The notes under the pieces: model-generated
Seen by the model: only the letters and a program-made list of their open reading frames with translations
What the model was told of the DNA's origin: nothing
Databases searched by the model: none
From: Methanococcoides vulcani
Lineage (GTDB): Archaea; Halobacteriota; Methanosarcinia; Methanosarcinales; Methanosarcinaceae
Direction: 5' to 3'
Assembly: GCF_900111645.1 (NCBI RefSeq)
Contig: NZ_FOHQ01000007.1
Span: 1-64,000, forward strand
DNA: 64,000 nucleotides
Shown: piece by piece, positions 1-7,683 of the stretch
How the letters are laid out: the number at the start of each line of letters is the position of its first letter
How positions within the stretch are numbered: position 1 is the first letter of the stretch
Position numbers and translations under genes: made by a program

Positions 1-11
1 CGCAATGTAAA

Positions 12-19
12 GGCTTATA
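12..19 (+). promoter_or_regulatory. TATA-like box upstream of tRNA-Cys
   Basis: A CTTATATG element lies about 35 to 40 bases before the tRNA-Cys gene, the usual distance for an archaeal TATA box with a short 5' trailer. It suggests that tRNA-Cys and 5S rRNA start from their own promoter, but only 54 bases upstream are visible, so read-through from an rRNA operon cannot be excluded. Confidence 0.4.
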
Positions 20-54
20 TGGTTGTGTTGCCTAGTAAAGTCCGCTTAAAAAGT

Positions 55-126
55 GCCAAGGTGGCGGAGCGGCTACGCAATCGCCTGCAGAGCGATTCCA
101 TTCCGGTTCGAATCCGGACCTTGGCT
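55..126 (+). tRNA. tRNA-Cys (GCA)
   Basis: A complete cloverleaf can be folded. The acceptor stem is GCCAAGG/CCTTGGC, the anticodon stem is ATCGC/GCGAT with loop CTGCAGA (anticodon GCA), and the T arm contains GGTTCGAATCC. The discriminator base is U, as is usual for tRNA-Cys. No CCA is encoded and there is no intron. It lies 21 bases before the 5S rRNA gene and is probably in the same transcript. Confidence 0.95.
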
Positions 127-147
127 TTCATCCATTAATATGAGTTA

Positions 148-275
148 GAGTACGGCGGCCATAGCGGCAGGGCAACTCCTGTTCCCATTCCGAACACAGA
201 AGATAAGCCTGCCCACGTTGCTTACTGTACTGAGGTACGAGAGTCCTCGGGAAATCTGCGTCGCTGCTGTGCTCA
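148..275 (+). rRNA. 5S ribosomal RNA
   Basis: The sequence carries the conserved archaeal 5S core CGGCGGCCATAGCGGC near the 5' end, followed by CCCATTCCGAACAC. Helix I pairs GAGTACGGCGGC at the 5' end with GCTGCTGTGCTC at the 3' end. Length is about 128 bases, normal for methanogens. The exact ends are inferred from helix I. It follows tRNA-Cys on the same strand; 16S and 23S genes are not in the window. Confidence 0.93.
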
Positions 276-494
276 CTCTATTACCCTTTTTCTTTAACTG
301 ATCTTAACTCACTAGCTTTGACTTTGCTGTTCTGATATGTTTTTATTCATGATCACAATATTGATATGACTTACTATAGAGATCTTCGTAACGTCTGTTT
401 GCTCTTACTATTCTTTGAAAACTGTGCTCAGATCATATTTACAGTATTTAAATGATGGTATATGTTCTAATTAATTATTTATTCTCAATGCTCA

Positions 495-591
495 CCTGCG
501 CGCCAATATACTGTCCCCTTGAGCGAAGCGAAAGGGACGCGCGCTCCAGAAGCGCTGATCAGGGCAGTTGGTCTGGCTTGGCTTCCGCAGG
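495..591 (+). ncRNA. GC-rich structured island, candidate ncRNA
   Basis: This patch stands out from the AT-rich spacer between the 5S gene and the next coding region. GCGCGC (498-503) pairs with GCGCGC (539-544), and GTCCC (513-517) pairs with GGGAC (534-538), giving an interrupted 11-bp stem with a purine-rich loop. CCTGCG (495-500) can alternatively pair with CGCAGG (586-591). AGCGCT (551-556) is self-complementary. In AT-rich archaeal DNA such islands often mark structured RNA. The ends are not defined and the strand is assumed from the flanking genes. A long 5' leader of the following gene is the alternative. The rest of the 276-627 spacer shows no gene. Confidence 0.4.
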
Positions 592-627
592 ATATATCTA
601 CTTTACTGGATATATTTACGAGTTGTA

Positions 628-1740
628 ATGTCCTGTGAACAGATACTTTCTGGTACGATCATTCTTGGGGATGAACTGGAATCGATTGAAGGTTATATCT
701 GCGTGGAGGATGGATTCATAACTGAAATTGGTGAAGAGTCCACAACAAGCAAGAATATCATTGCTCCATGCTTTGTTAATTCACACACGCATATCGGAGA
801 TTCCATTTGTAAAGACCCTATACTTGGTACATGTGAGAACTTCAGGGTGAAAAAGGACCTTGATTCGTTGGTACGTCCTCCTGATGGCCTAAAACACAGG
901 ATGCTCGAAAAAACGTCCTATTCCGATCTGGTTAATTCCATGAGGTCAAGTATGGAGGATATGTTAGCAACCGGCACCTGTGCTTTTGCAGATTTCAGGG
1001 AGGGCGGGGTTCTCGGTATCCTCGCACTAGAGGAGGCGGTTGATGGTATCATTATTGACAGCATAATTCTCGGTAGGCCGAAAGATACAGATTCTTCGAT
1101 GGATTCAGTATTATCAGATATCAACAGGGTCCTTCGGCATGCAGATGGGCTTGGAATGAGCGGGACAAATGATGTCGATATGGAACTTCTGCGTAGATCT
1201 CGGAAGGCATCAAAAAATAAGAGCAAGATGTTTGCAATCCATGCAGGAGAAAAATCAGACAACGATATCGATAAAGCCCTTTCTCTTGATCCGGATATCC
1301 TGATCCACATGACACAGGCAAAAACATCAGATCTGATGGCAGTTGCAGATGCCAATATCCCGGTAGTAGTATGTCCTCGTTCCAACTTCATAACCGATGT
1401 AGGGATGGCTCCTATATCCGAAATGTTGGAATCGGGAGTTACTGTAGCAGTTGGTACTGACAATGTGATGTTGAATTCAGTTAATATGTTCTCTGAAATG
1501 GAGATACTATCCAAGGTTTTTGGTCTTGAGGATAGACAAGTATTTAAGATGTGCACGCTAAATGGGGCATCTATCCTGGGATTTAATAATACGGGTTCCA
1601 TTAAGGAAGGCAACAAAGCCAATCTTATGATCCTGAATGGCACTTCCAATAACTTGATTGGTGTGAAAGACCCGGTAAGCGGAATAGTCAGAAGGGGCCG
1701 ACCAGATGATATTTTATCCATAATCCATGCAAACGAATGA
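628..1740 (+). CDS. Amidohydrolase family metal-dependent deaminase/hydrolase
   Basis: The 370-residue protein resembles the cytosine deaminase/chlorohydrolase branch of the amidohydrolase superfamily, which uses a metal in a TIM barrel to deaminate or hydrolyse ring substrates. Visible are the strand-1 metal motif NSHTHIGDS, the later metal histidine in AIHAGE, a further histidine in ILIHMTQ, and the catalytic Asp in VGTDNVMLN. The C-terminal part returns to the composite beta-sandwich typical of the family (GSIKEGNKANLMIL). The first upstream ATG (568) would add a poorly conserved tail, so the ATG at 628, before SCEQILSGTI, is preferred. Substrate is unknown; a role in nucleoside or SAM-derived purine salvage is only a possibility. 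The uspA gene follows after 13 bases. Confidence 0.8.
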   Translation: MSCEQILSGTIILGDELESIEGYICVEDGFITEIGEESTTSKNIIAPCFVNSHTHIGDSICKDPILGTCENFRVKKDLDSLVRPPDGLKHRMLEKTSYSDLVNSMRSSMEDMLATGTCAFADFREGGVLGILALEEAVDGIIIDSIILGRPKDTDSSMDSVLSDINRVLRHADGLGMSGTNDVDMELLRRSRKASKNKSKMFAIHAGEKSDNDIDKALSLDPDILIHMTQAKTSDLMAVADANIPVVVCPRSNFITDVGMAPISEMLESGVTVAVGTDNVMLNSVNMFSEMEILSKVFGLEDRQVFKMCTLNGASILGFNNTGSIKEGNKANLMILNGTSNNLIGVKDPVSGIVRRGRPDDILSIIHANE

Positions 1741-1753
1741 TGGCGAGGGTAAT

Positions 1754-2206
1754 ATGACAAGCGAATTATACAAGAAAATATTGATAGCAACCGATGGTTC
1801 TGAAAAGAACAAAAAGGCAATATCTTATGGTATTGAATTTGCAAAATTGAGTGGGGCAAAGTTGTATGTTGTTTATGTAGTGGATACCGCTGCGTTTGCT
1901 TCGATTCCAATGGATGCAGGATGGGAAATGATGTATGAACTTCTGGAAACAGAAGGTAAAGATGCAGCAAAAGGTGTTGAAGAACTCGCAGCAAATGCTG
2001 GTCTTGATTCTGAATCTACTGTTCTTGAAGGTCATCCCAGCCACGAGATTATTGAATTTGCAAAGAACAATGACATTGATCTGATAGTAATGGGTACACT
2101 CGGGAAGACTGGAATTGACAGGTTCCTCCTTGGAAGTGTGGCTGAAAAGATCACTCGCAACTCAGAAGTTCCCGTACTTATTGTACGCAGTGACAAAAAC
2201 GAATGA
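1754..2206 (+). CDS. Universal stress protein, UspA family
   Basis: A single Usp domain covers all 150 residues, the usual length for a one-domain member. The N-terminal strand reads KILIATDGSEKNKKA, and the C-terminal part has the ATP-binding signature of this family, VMGTLGKTGIDRFLLGSVAEK, in which G-x2-G-x9-GS(x) contacts nucleotide. It is therefore likely an ATP-binding cytoplasmic dimer. The start is the ATG at 1754 with GCGAGGGT upstream; an ATG 27 bases earlier lies inside the preceding gene. The CBS-domain gene follows after 24 bases, and the pair may sense adenine nucleotides together, which is inference from family knowledge. Confidence 0.92.
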   Translation: MTSELYKKILIATDGSEKNKKAISYGIEFAKLSGAKLYVVYVVDTAAFASIPMDAGWEMMYELLETEGKDAAKGVEELAANAGLDSESTVLEGHPSHEIIEFAKNNDIDLIVMGTLGKTGIDRFLLGSVAEKITRNSEVPVLIVRSDKNE

Positions 2207-2230
2207 AATCAATATTGAGGTTTAAAAAAC

Positions 2231-3082
2231 ATGCCTAAGGACACACTCGTTAAAGACGTAATGGTAAAGGATGTCGCATCTGTCGCTCTTCCCGGTTCAA
2301 GGGATGAGGTCCTTTCCATTCTGAAAGATAAGCGGGTTTCAGGACTGCCTGTTATCAAAGACAATAAAGTGGTCGGTATTGTAAGTCGATCCAACTTACT
2401 GAAGAATCCCACTGAGGAACAACTGGCACTGTTGATGGCACGTGACCCTGTAACAATAGGTCCTGATGAGGATCTCACAATTGCAGCACGTCTTCTGCTT
2501 AAACATGGTATAAGAAGACTTCCTGTAGTTGAAGACGATAAACTTGTGGGTCTCATCTCGGTTGCCGATGTTGTAGGCGGCATAGTGGATCTGGATGTCA
2601 CCGATCCAATTAGTGAATACCTTAACCATGGTGTTGGTCCTGTCTGGTATCAGACTCCTCTCCCTGTAGTTGCCCGACACATGGAGCTTGCTCACGTAAA
2701 GGCGGTTCCTGTGATCGATTCATCTCTTGATCTCGTAGGTATTATCTCAGACAGAGATATCATAAGTTCAAGTGTTATCGAGGATTCTGTTGAAATGTCT
2801 GACATGTCTGCAGGTTCTGATGACGACGAGTGGACCTGGGAAAGCATGAGGGATACAATGAGCATCTATTATAGTGTCTCAAGGATCAAGGTGCCGGAAG
2901 TTCCTGTAGAAGAAATCATGGTTAAAGATCCTATCACAGCATCAAACAACATGGGTGTAAGTGAATGCGCACTTAAAATGAAGAGGCACAGGATTGACCA
3001 GATGCCTGTTGTGGATGCAAACCAGAAATTTATCGGACTTTTGAGGGATCGCTACCTGTTAAAAGCACTTCTTAAGTACTGA
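2231..3082 (+). CDS. Protein with four CBS domains
   Basis: The 283-residue protein is built of four CBS motifs, roughly residues 8-60, 70-125, 132-190 and 228-283, with the repeated pattern of a V-x-D-VMVKD start and a GIVSRSNLL / GLISVADVV / GIISDRDII / GLLRDRYLL end. An acidic linker (SAGSDDDEWTWE) separates the third and fourth. There is no DNA-binding or enzymatic domain, so it is a stand-alone CBS protein, probably binding adenosine ligands such as AMP, ATP or SAM in the cytoplasm. It follows uspA on the same strand and ends at a strong hairpin. The regulated partner is unknown. Confidence 0.9.
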   Translation: MPKDTLVKDVMVKDVASVALPGSRDEVLSILKDKRVSGLPVIKDNKVVGIVSRSNLLKNPTEEQLALLMARDPVTIGPDEDLTIAARLLLKHGIRRLPVVEDDKLVGLISVADVVGGIVDLDVTDPISEYLNHGVGPVWYQTPLPVVARHMELAHVKAVPVIDSSLDLVGIISDRDIISSSVIEDSVEMSDMSAGSDDDEWTWESMRDTMSIYYSVSRIKVPEVPVEEIMVKDPITASNNMGVSECALKMKRHRIDQMPVVDANQKFIGLLRDRYLLKALLKY

Positions 3083-3090
3083 TTCTGAAA

Positions 3091-3133
3091 AACCGGCAGT
3101 TATATTGATTTTCTGTCGGTTCATTTTATTTTT
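3091..3133 (+). terminator. Hairpin plus T-rich tail after CBS gene
   Basis: AACCGGCAG (3091-3099) pairs with CTGTCGGTT (3113-3121), nine pairs including one G-U, and is followed by CATTTTATTTTT. It lies just after the CBS gene stop codon and is a likely transcription terminator. Confidence 0.6.
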
Positions 3134-3151
3134 CCATAGGTGTTGTTTGTT

Positions 3152-3835
3152 ATGGATATGCCATTTACTTTTATCAATTCCGCAATGTCTGCTGATGGTA
3201 AGATCTCCACAAAGGAACGAAAGCAGGTCCGTATCTCTGGTGATGTGGACTTTGACCGAATGGATGATCTTCGTGCAACTTCTGATGCAGTCATGGTTGG
3301 TATCGGTACGATTCTTGCAGATGATTCAAGTCTTACAGTTAAGTCTGAAGCACGACGTTCTTCTCGTAAGAGTAAAGGTTATGATGAAAATCCAATCCGC
3401 ATTGTAATTGATAGTAAAGCCAGAACTCCTCTGGATGCTGATATTTTCATAAAAGGTGAGGGTAAGCGTATCATTGCAGTTTCAGGTTCAGCTCCTGCAG
3501 ATAAGGTTGAGATGCTTCAGCAGAAAGCATTGGTCATAAAAACAGGATATGAACAGGTAGATCTATGTGCATTGATGAAAGAACTGAGCTCCATGGGTAT
3601 ACGGCGTTTAATGGTGGAGGGCGGTGCAACTCTTAATTGGGCTATGCTTTCAAGTGGTCTTGTGGATGAAGTGTATTCATTTGTAGGCAACCTGTTGATA
3701 GGTGGCACCAGTGCTCCGACTCTTGTAGGTGGTGTGGGGTTTGTTGAAAATGATATCTTACCATTGAAGCTCATGAGTTTGGAAAAGATGGATGAAGGTG
3801 TCCTGTTGAAATGGGCCGTTATTAATGATGTTTGA
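3152..3835 (+). CDS. 2,5-diamino-6-ribosylamino-pyrimidinone 5'-phosphate reductase
   Basis: The 227-residue protein matches the RibD C-terminal (dihydrofolate-reductase-like) family in its archaeal stand-alone form, which reduces the ribosylamino side chain to ribitylamino on the way to riboflavin, FAD and the deazaflavin F420. Features are the N-terminal FINSAMSADGKIS, the NADPH-binding VGIGTILADDSSLTV, and the C-terminal VEGGATLNWAMLSSGLVDE. Length is normal. ATG 3152 is chosen because AGGTG lies 9 bases upstream; a GTG at 3140 in the same frame has no ribosome-binding site. The gene stands alone between a terminator and a 190-base AT-rich spacer. Confidence 0.9.
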   Translation: MDMPFTFINSAMSADGKISTKERKQVRISGDVDFDRMDDLRATSDAVMVGIGTILADDSSLTVKSEARRSSRKSKGYDENPIRIVIDSKARTPLDADIFIKGEGKRIIAVSGSAPADKVEMLQQKALVIKTGYEQVDLCALMKELSSMGIRRLMVEGGATLNWAMLSSGLVDEVYSFVGNLLIGGTSAPTLVGGVGFVENDILPLKLMSLEKMDEGVLLKWAVINDV

Positions 3836-4025
3836 TTATTAATTAGCTCAGTTTAATTTTGATCAGTTTTGTTATATTCTCTTCAATTTATTATTGCCAA
3901 AACAGGTTTTGCTATTCTATGTCAAAATCGTGCATAACCTTTAAATTGAAATAATACCACTTTCATTCACTTACTGAATAATCTTTGCTTAAATAGGATT
4001 ATATCATAATTAGAGTGGTGATGAC

Positions 4026-4523
4026 ATGAGATCAAAAATCTACCTTCTCGGATTGATCACTGTTGCAGTCTTAATTGCAGGATGTGTTACAGAGGTAACT
4101 CCTGTGGATAATGCTGGATCGGAGGAACGGGTGGCTATCCTTGTTACTGAGCAACAGCAAATAGATGATGCACTTGAAAAAGGTCCTGTTCTTCTCAAAG
4201 CAGGTGCAGACTGGTGTTCTCCGTGCAGGCAACTGGACCCGGTCATCGATGAACTTGCAAAGGATTATGAAGGCAGGGCAACAGCTATGTATATTGACAT
4301 CACACTCTCTCCCGAACTTGCCAGCAAGTTCAATGTGTATTCTATACCTGATACAACTGTGATCGTTGACATTGAAGACGGAAATTACATGTTCATGAGA
4401 TATGATGGTGTCAAAGAACAGGATCGTAATAAAGCCAGAGTGCTCGGGTATGTAGACAAAGGGATTTTCGAGACAATTCTTGATCATGCTATTGAATATA
4501 GGGGGACTGTTTCTGAGGATTAA
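4026..4523 (+). CDS. Thioredoxin-fold lipoprotein
   Basis: The protein begins with a short signal sequence ending in a lipobox (VLIAGC, residues 15-20), so the mature protein is probably lipid-anchored outside the membrane. The rest is a thioredoxin fold with the redox motif WCSPC and the cis-proline strand (YSIPDTTVIV). Length is 165 residues. The CcdA gene follows after 43 bases, and CcdA proteins pass reducing equivalents from cytoplasmic thioredoxin to such extracytoplasmic partners. The pair therefore likely keeps extracellular cysteines reduced, perhaps for cytochrome c maturation; this role is inferred. Confidence 0.87.
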   Translation: MRSKIYLLGLITVAVLIAGCVTEVTPVDNAGSEERVAILVTEQQQIDDALEKGPVLLKAGADWCSPCRQLDPVIDELAKDYEGRATAMYIDITLSPELASKFNVYSIPDTTVIVDIEDGNYMFMRYDGVKEQDRNKARVLGYVDKGIFETILDHAIEYRGTVSED

Positions 4524-4566
4524 CGGCCTTTGAATATGCCCTATATTTTAACATCAGGTGGTAATA

Positions 4567-5211
4567 GTGGAATTCGGGGTGGTGACACCGGTAGCAGCCT
4601 TTGTAGCAGGGATGATCAGTATATTCTCTCCCTGTGTCCTTCCACTACTGCCTGCAATATTTGTTTATTCAACGTCTAAAGGACCTTTGAGGCCACTTGC
4701 AATAGTCCTTGGCCTTACAATATCCTTCACAATTATGGGCGTTATAACGTCTGCATTTGGTTCGCTTTTCCAGCAATATCTTCTGTATCTTAGCTTCTTT
4801 GCAGGTCTTATCATCATACTTTTTGGAGTCACATTACTTTTCGATCTCGGGACCTTCAATATATTTGGTGGTTTTTCCGGAATGGATGTGAAAGAAAAAG
4901 GTCTGCTTGGTGGCTTACTTTTTGGTATGTCCCTCGGGATCATATGGATTCCCTGTGTGGGTCCGATATTAGCATCCATTCTTACACTGGTGGCTATTGA
5001 AGGTGACATTACCTATGGTGCTTTTTTGCTTTTCATATATTCCATGGGGCTTGGAATTCCAATACTTGTGATCGCATATTCTGCTAATGTTTCTTCTTCA
5101 GTTCTTAGCAGTATAGCGAAATATGATATGTATCTAAAAAAAGGTGCAGGTGTGGTATTGATCCTTGTAGGATTGTGGATGCTTTACAGTAATGTCCTGG
5201 TAAGGCTATAA
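4567..5211 (+). CDS. ccdA: Cytochrome c biogenesis protein CcdA (DsbD-type membrane transporter)
   Basis: The 214-residue integral membrane protein has about six hydrophobic helices and the two conserved cysteines of the family, one in FSPCVLPLLPA near the N-terminus and one in IWIPCVGPILAS in the second half, which mirrors the internal repeat of CcdA. It carries electrons across the membrane by disulfide exchange. The preferred start is GTG 4567, because GGTGG lies five bases upstream; a GTG at 4558 overlaps this site. It forms an operon with the thioredoxin lipoprotein and would serve maturation of c-type cytochromes such as the one at 20.9 kb. Confidence 0.9.
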   Translation: MEFGVVTPVAAFVAGMISIFSPCVLPLLPAIFVYSTSKGPLRPLAIVLGLTISFTIMGVITSAFGSLFQQYLLYLSFFAGLIIILFGVTLLFDLGTFNIFGGFSGMDVKEKGLLGGLLFGMSLGIIWIPCVGPILASILTLVAIEGDITYGAFLLFIYSMGLGIPILVIAYSANVSSSVLSSIAKYDMYLKKGAGVVLILVGLWMLYSNVLVRL

Positions 5212-5312
5212 TGTATCATATATGTTTGTTAATGATACGATCTCAATAAAAGCAGTTTCTAAGTTAGTAAAGGATAAAAAAAGATTGAAGAAAAGATCGA
5301 TGTGTATATCTA

Positions 5313-6035
5313 TTAACACTCGTCCTTTTCTTTTGCAATGGCAACAAGTTCATTAACACAGGCAACTGCCATTGGTGTCCCACCGCGTGTTCCGACGCAG
5401 GTGATAGATGGTACATCCATATTTCTTACCTCTTCCTTAGATTCAGCAGAGTTGACGAATCCAACAGGAGTTCCTACTATAAGTGCCGGTTTGATGCCGT
5501 GCTCGATCATTCTGCATACTGCAAGTGCTGCAGATGGTGCATTACCAATAGCTACAATAGAACCTTCAAGCCTGTCCCTTGCCATAAGGAAACCAGCAGC
5601 TGTCCTTGTGATGCCGTATTTTTGAGCAACTTCTGCATCTTTGTCCTCATCGAGTACACAGATAACTTCGCAGTTGTGTCCTTTCTTTGTTATTCCTGCT
5701 TTGACCATGTTGATGTCCACAAAGATCGGAGCACCGTTCTTGATAGCATTGACACCTGCTTCAACAGGATTGTTCACATAGCGCATAATATCTGCGATGG
5801 TTGGATCTCCTGTGGAGATAACGCAACGCTGTGTGATACGATCTTCTTTCGTTTCATCGCCCACAAGTTTACGTGCAATGTTGCGGCTTGTCATGTATAT
5901 CGCCTTTGCTTCGTCGGTCTGGGCGCCTGAGTCTGAGCAGAGCTTGACAAGTTCCGGATCGATATCTGTTGTCATCTCTACCAGTTCTTCCAGTTCAGGA
6001 AGGTTCTCTTTTTGATTGGTGGATTCAGTAGTCAT
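5313..6035 (-). CDS. cbiC: Cobalt-precorrin-8 methylmutase CbiC
   Basis: CbiC moves the methyl group from C11 to C12 of cobalt-precorrin-8 to give cobyrinate. The 240-residue product has the family core ISTGDPTIADIMRY, the region PIFVDINMVKAGI, and the active-site-type segment IGNAPSAALAVCRMI followed by GTPVGFVNSAESKE. Start ATG 6033-6035 overlaps the end of cbiH by 11 bases, so translation is probably coupled; an in-frame upstream ATG would lie deep in cbiH. It is the last gene of the minus-strand cbi operon. Confidence 0.95.
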   Translation of the reverse strand: MTTESTNQKENLPELEELVEMTTDIDPELVKLCSDSGAQTDEAKAIYMTSRNIARKLVGDETKEDRITQRCVISTGDPTIADIMRYVNNPVEAGVNAIKNGAPIFVDINMVKAGITKKGHNCEVICVLDEDKDAEVAQKYGITRTAAGFLMARDRLEGSIVAIGNAPSAALAVCRMIEHGIKPALIVGTPVGFVNSAESKEEVRNMDVPSITCVGTRGGTPMAVACVNELVAIAKEKDEC

Positions 6036-6825
6036 ATTTTCTCTGATACCCCCTGGGTGTAATGATTCTTTCTCCTGTCTTACTATTCCAAACACGTGAT
6101 TCGCTGTTAGTGATCAATATCATAGTGCTCATGTCGACCCAATCATTATGATCAAGTACTTCTCCAAGAGTGGTCACTATGTAATCCTGACTGTCTCCGC
6201 GAAGTGCATTCTTGACAAGTCCAACAGGAACTGACGCGTCCTTGTGTCTCCTGATGATCTCAATAGCTCTTGAGAAGTTGGAGTGGCGCTGTCTGCTCTT
6301 TGGATTGTATAGGGAGATCACGAAGTCGCCCGCTGCTGCAGCATCAAGGCGTTTCTCGATAACTTCCCATGGTGTTAACAGGTCACTGAGACTTATAACT
6401 GCAAAATCATTGACTATTGGTGCTCCAAGTACGCTGGCTCCTGCTGTGATGGCAGTTACTCCGGGAAGCACTTCAATATCGACATCAAGATCTTCATGTT
6501 CAGCAACTTCCAGGACAAGGCCGGCCATTCCATAAACATTTGCATCTCCTCCGCTGATCATGGACACAACGTTCTCTTTTGCAAGATGCACTGCCTTTTT
6601 GGCACGGTCTACTTCTTTGCCCATGGCGCTGCGCACGATCTCCTGCTTGTCCAGCAGACTATCCATCTGATCGAGATAGGTGCCGTTTCCTACAATATAA
6701 TCTGAATTAAGTATAACATCTCTGGCACGGACAGTAAGCTGCTCAACAGAGCCGGGTCCGATGCCGATGATGAATAATTTCCCATTTTGGTTTTCATTCT
6801 GCGATTGCAATTGTGATCCTTCCAT
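6025..6825 (-). CDS. cbiH: Cobalt-precorrin-3 C17-methyltransferase CbiH
   Basis: A SAM-dependent tetrapyrrole methylase that methylates C17 and contracts the ring in the anaerobic cobalamin route. The 266-residue protein shows the N-terminal IIGIGPGSVEQLT, the VGNGTYLDQM stretch typical of CbiH/CobJ, the ISGGDANVYGMAG loop and VLPGVTAITAGASVLGAP, then SLYNPKSRQR, which is diagnostic for this member. The first 16 residues (rich in Q and N) are not conserved, and an in-frame TTG five codons in is an alternative start. The gene overlaps the upstream cbiG C-terminal gene by 32 bases. Confidence 0.94.
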   Translation of the reverse strand: MEGSQLQSQNENQNGKLFIIGIGPGSVEQLTVRARDVILNSDYIVGNGTYLDQMDSLLDKQEIVRSAMGKEVDRAKKAVHLAKENVVSMISGGDANVYGMAGLVLEVAEHEDLDVDIEVLPGVTAITAGASVLGAPIVNDFAVISLSDLLTPWEVIEKRLDAAAAGDFVISLYNPKSRQRHSNFSRAIEIIRRHKDASVPVGLVKNALRGDSQDYIVTTLGEVLDHNDWVDMSTMILITNSESRVWNSKTGERIITPRGYQRKYDY

Positions 6826-7147
6826 AGACTTTCTTTTTCAGTATCAATTTCTTATTATCAGATAAGGCTAATGCTGCCGGTTCGGCAACACCTTTAAGGC
6901 CGAAACGGCTGGCCTGTGAATCCGAAGGCACTTCAAATCCGTTGAGAACATCATCCGGTAGGAACTTAATCTCAAATCCAAGTTCCCGGGAAGCTTCAAT
7001 AAGGCCAGTTTCATTCTCTTTAAGGGTGGATGATGCAAGCATTCGAATGTCTTTTTTATCCCTTCCGACCTCTTCCAATGCAGCTTCAATAGCATTGAGG
7101 ACTTCCTGGGCTGACACTCCTCTGCGGGCACCGATTCCAAAGTACAT
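6794..7147 (-). CDS. cbiG: Cobalt-precorrin-5A hydrolase, C-terminal domain (split CbiG)
   Basis: This 117-residue product equals only the CbiG C-terminal domain (GIGARRGVSAQEVLNAIEAA, then the helix-strand repeat ending in VAEPAALALSDNKKLI). CbiG opens the delta-lactone ring of cobalt-precorrin-5A and releases acetaldehyde. The rest of CbiG is the preceding gene; the two meet in a TAATG overlap at 7145-7149, so the second cistron is probably translated by reinitiation. The two polypeptides presumably associate. A single-base sequence error that would fuse them is the main alternative, but both reading frames are intact to the overlap. Confidence 0.88.
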   Translation of the reverse strand: MYFGIGARRGVSAQEVLNAIEAALEEVGRDKKDIRMLASSTLKENETGLIEASRELGFEIKFLPDDVLNGFEVPSDSQASRFGLKGVAEPAALALSDNKKLILKKKVYGRITIAIAE

Positions 7148-7683
7148 TATTCGTCCGCCCTTTCTTTTTTCAGGACTGATACATCGTTCTCAACGATGAT
7201 TATTTTTGGTCCCTTTATTTCCAGCACTTCCACGTCCTGGTCAAGCAGAGCACAGTTCACATCCCTTGTGGATTCCTTGTTAACGATGTCGTATCCCAAC
7301 TTTGCTGCAATACCTTCTACAGAGTTGCGATTGTGTACTTCAGTAGCTGTAGTTATAACAGGAACTACGCCCATCTCAGATATCCTGCGCACAAGTTCAT
7401 TTGCACCATGATGTCCTCCGAGCAGTGATATAGCGAAGTTCAGGTTGGAATCGACTACCACTACAGCAGGGTCGTCCCATTTATCGACTACCAGAGGTGC
7501 GATCTCACGCACGACTATCCCTGTTGCAAAGACTGCAACTAATGCCTGGTAGTCTTTGAAGATTTCCTCAAATATTCCTTTTTTGTAAATAATAACATCT
7601 GCATCGATGTGATCTGCGAGTTTGTTAGCCACATCGAGATTACGTTCAAATGTTATTACAGCGGTTTTTGTGCTACTCCGTAT
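7147..7683 (-). CDS. cbiG: Cobalt-precorrin-5A hydrolase, N-terminal/middle domains (split CbiG)
   Basis: The product matches the CbiG N-terminal and middle domains: [21 protein letters not shown], the [16 protein letters not shown] segment, and [10 protein letters not shown]. The only ordinary start in frame is GTG at 7632, but that would remove the first beta strand, [12 protein letters not shown], which is encoded in frame just upstream. Within the frame a perfect GGAGGT (7696-7691) sits seven bases before ATA (7683-7681), so ATA is proposed as the start, giving 178 residues and a 28-base overlap with cbiF. If ATA is not used, the protein begins at GTG 7632 and is truncated. The 3' end overlaps the C-terminal gene as TAATG. 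Confidence 0.8.
   Translation of the reverse strand: MRSSTKTAVITFERNLDVANKLADHIDADVIIYKKGIFEEIFKDYQALVAVFATGIVVREIAPLVVDKWDDPAVVVVDSNLNFAISLLGGHHGANELVRRISEMGVVPVITTATEVHNRNSVEGIAAKLGYDIVNKESTRDVNCALLDQDVEVLEIKGPKIIIVENDVSVLKKERADE

Noticed and set aside
918-1994. Long minus-strand open frame opposite the amidohydrolase gene
   Set aside because: It lies antisense to two genes with clear family motifs and its translation has no recognisable domain; it is a codon-bias shadow.
3105-3407. Alternative plus-strand frame at the start of the diaminopyrimidine reductase gene
   Set aside because: Overlaps the real gene in another frame; hydrophobic, repetitive translation without family match.
7660-7683. 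Frameshift in cbiF as the explanation for the missing cbiG start
   Set aside because: cbiF keeps its frame to a normal C-terminus (RRSHLYG then stop), so the two genes simply overlap.
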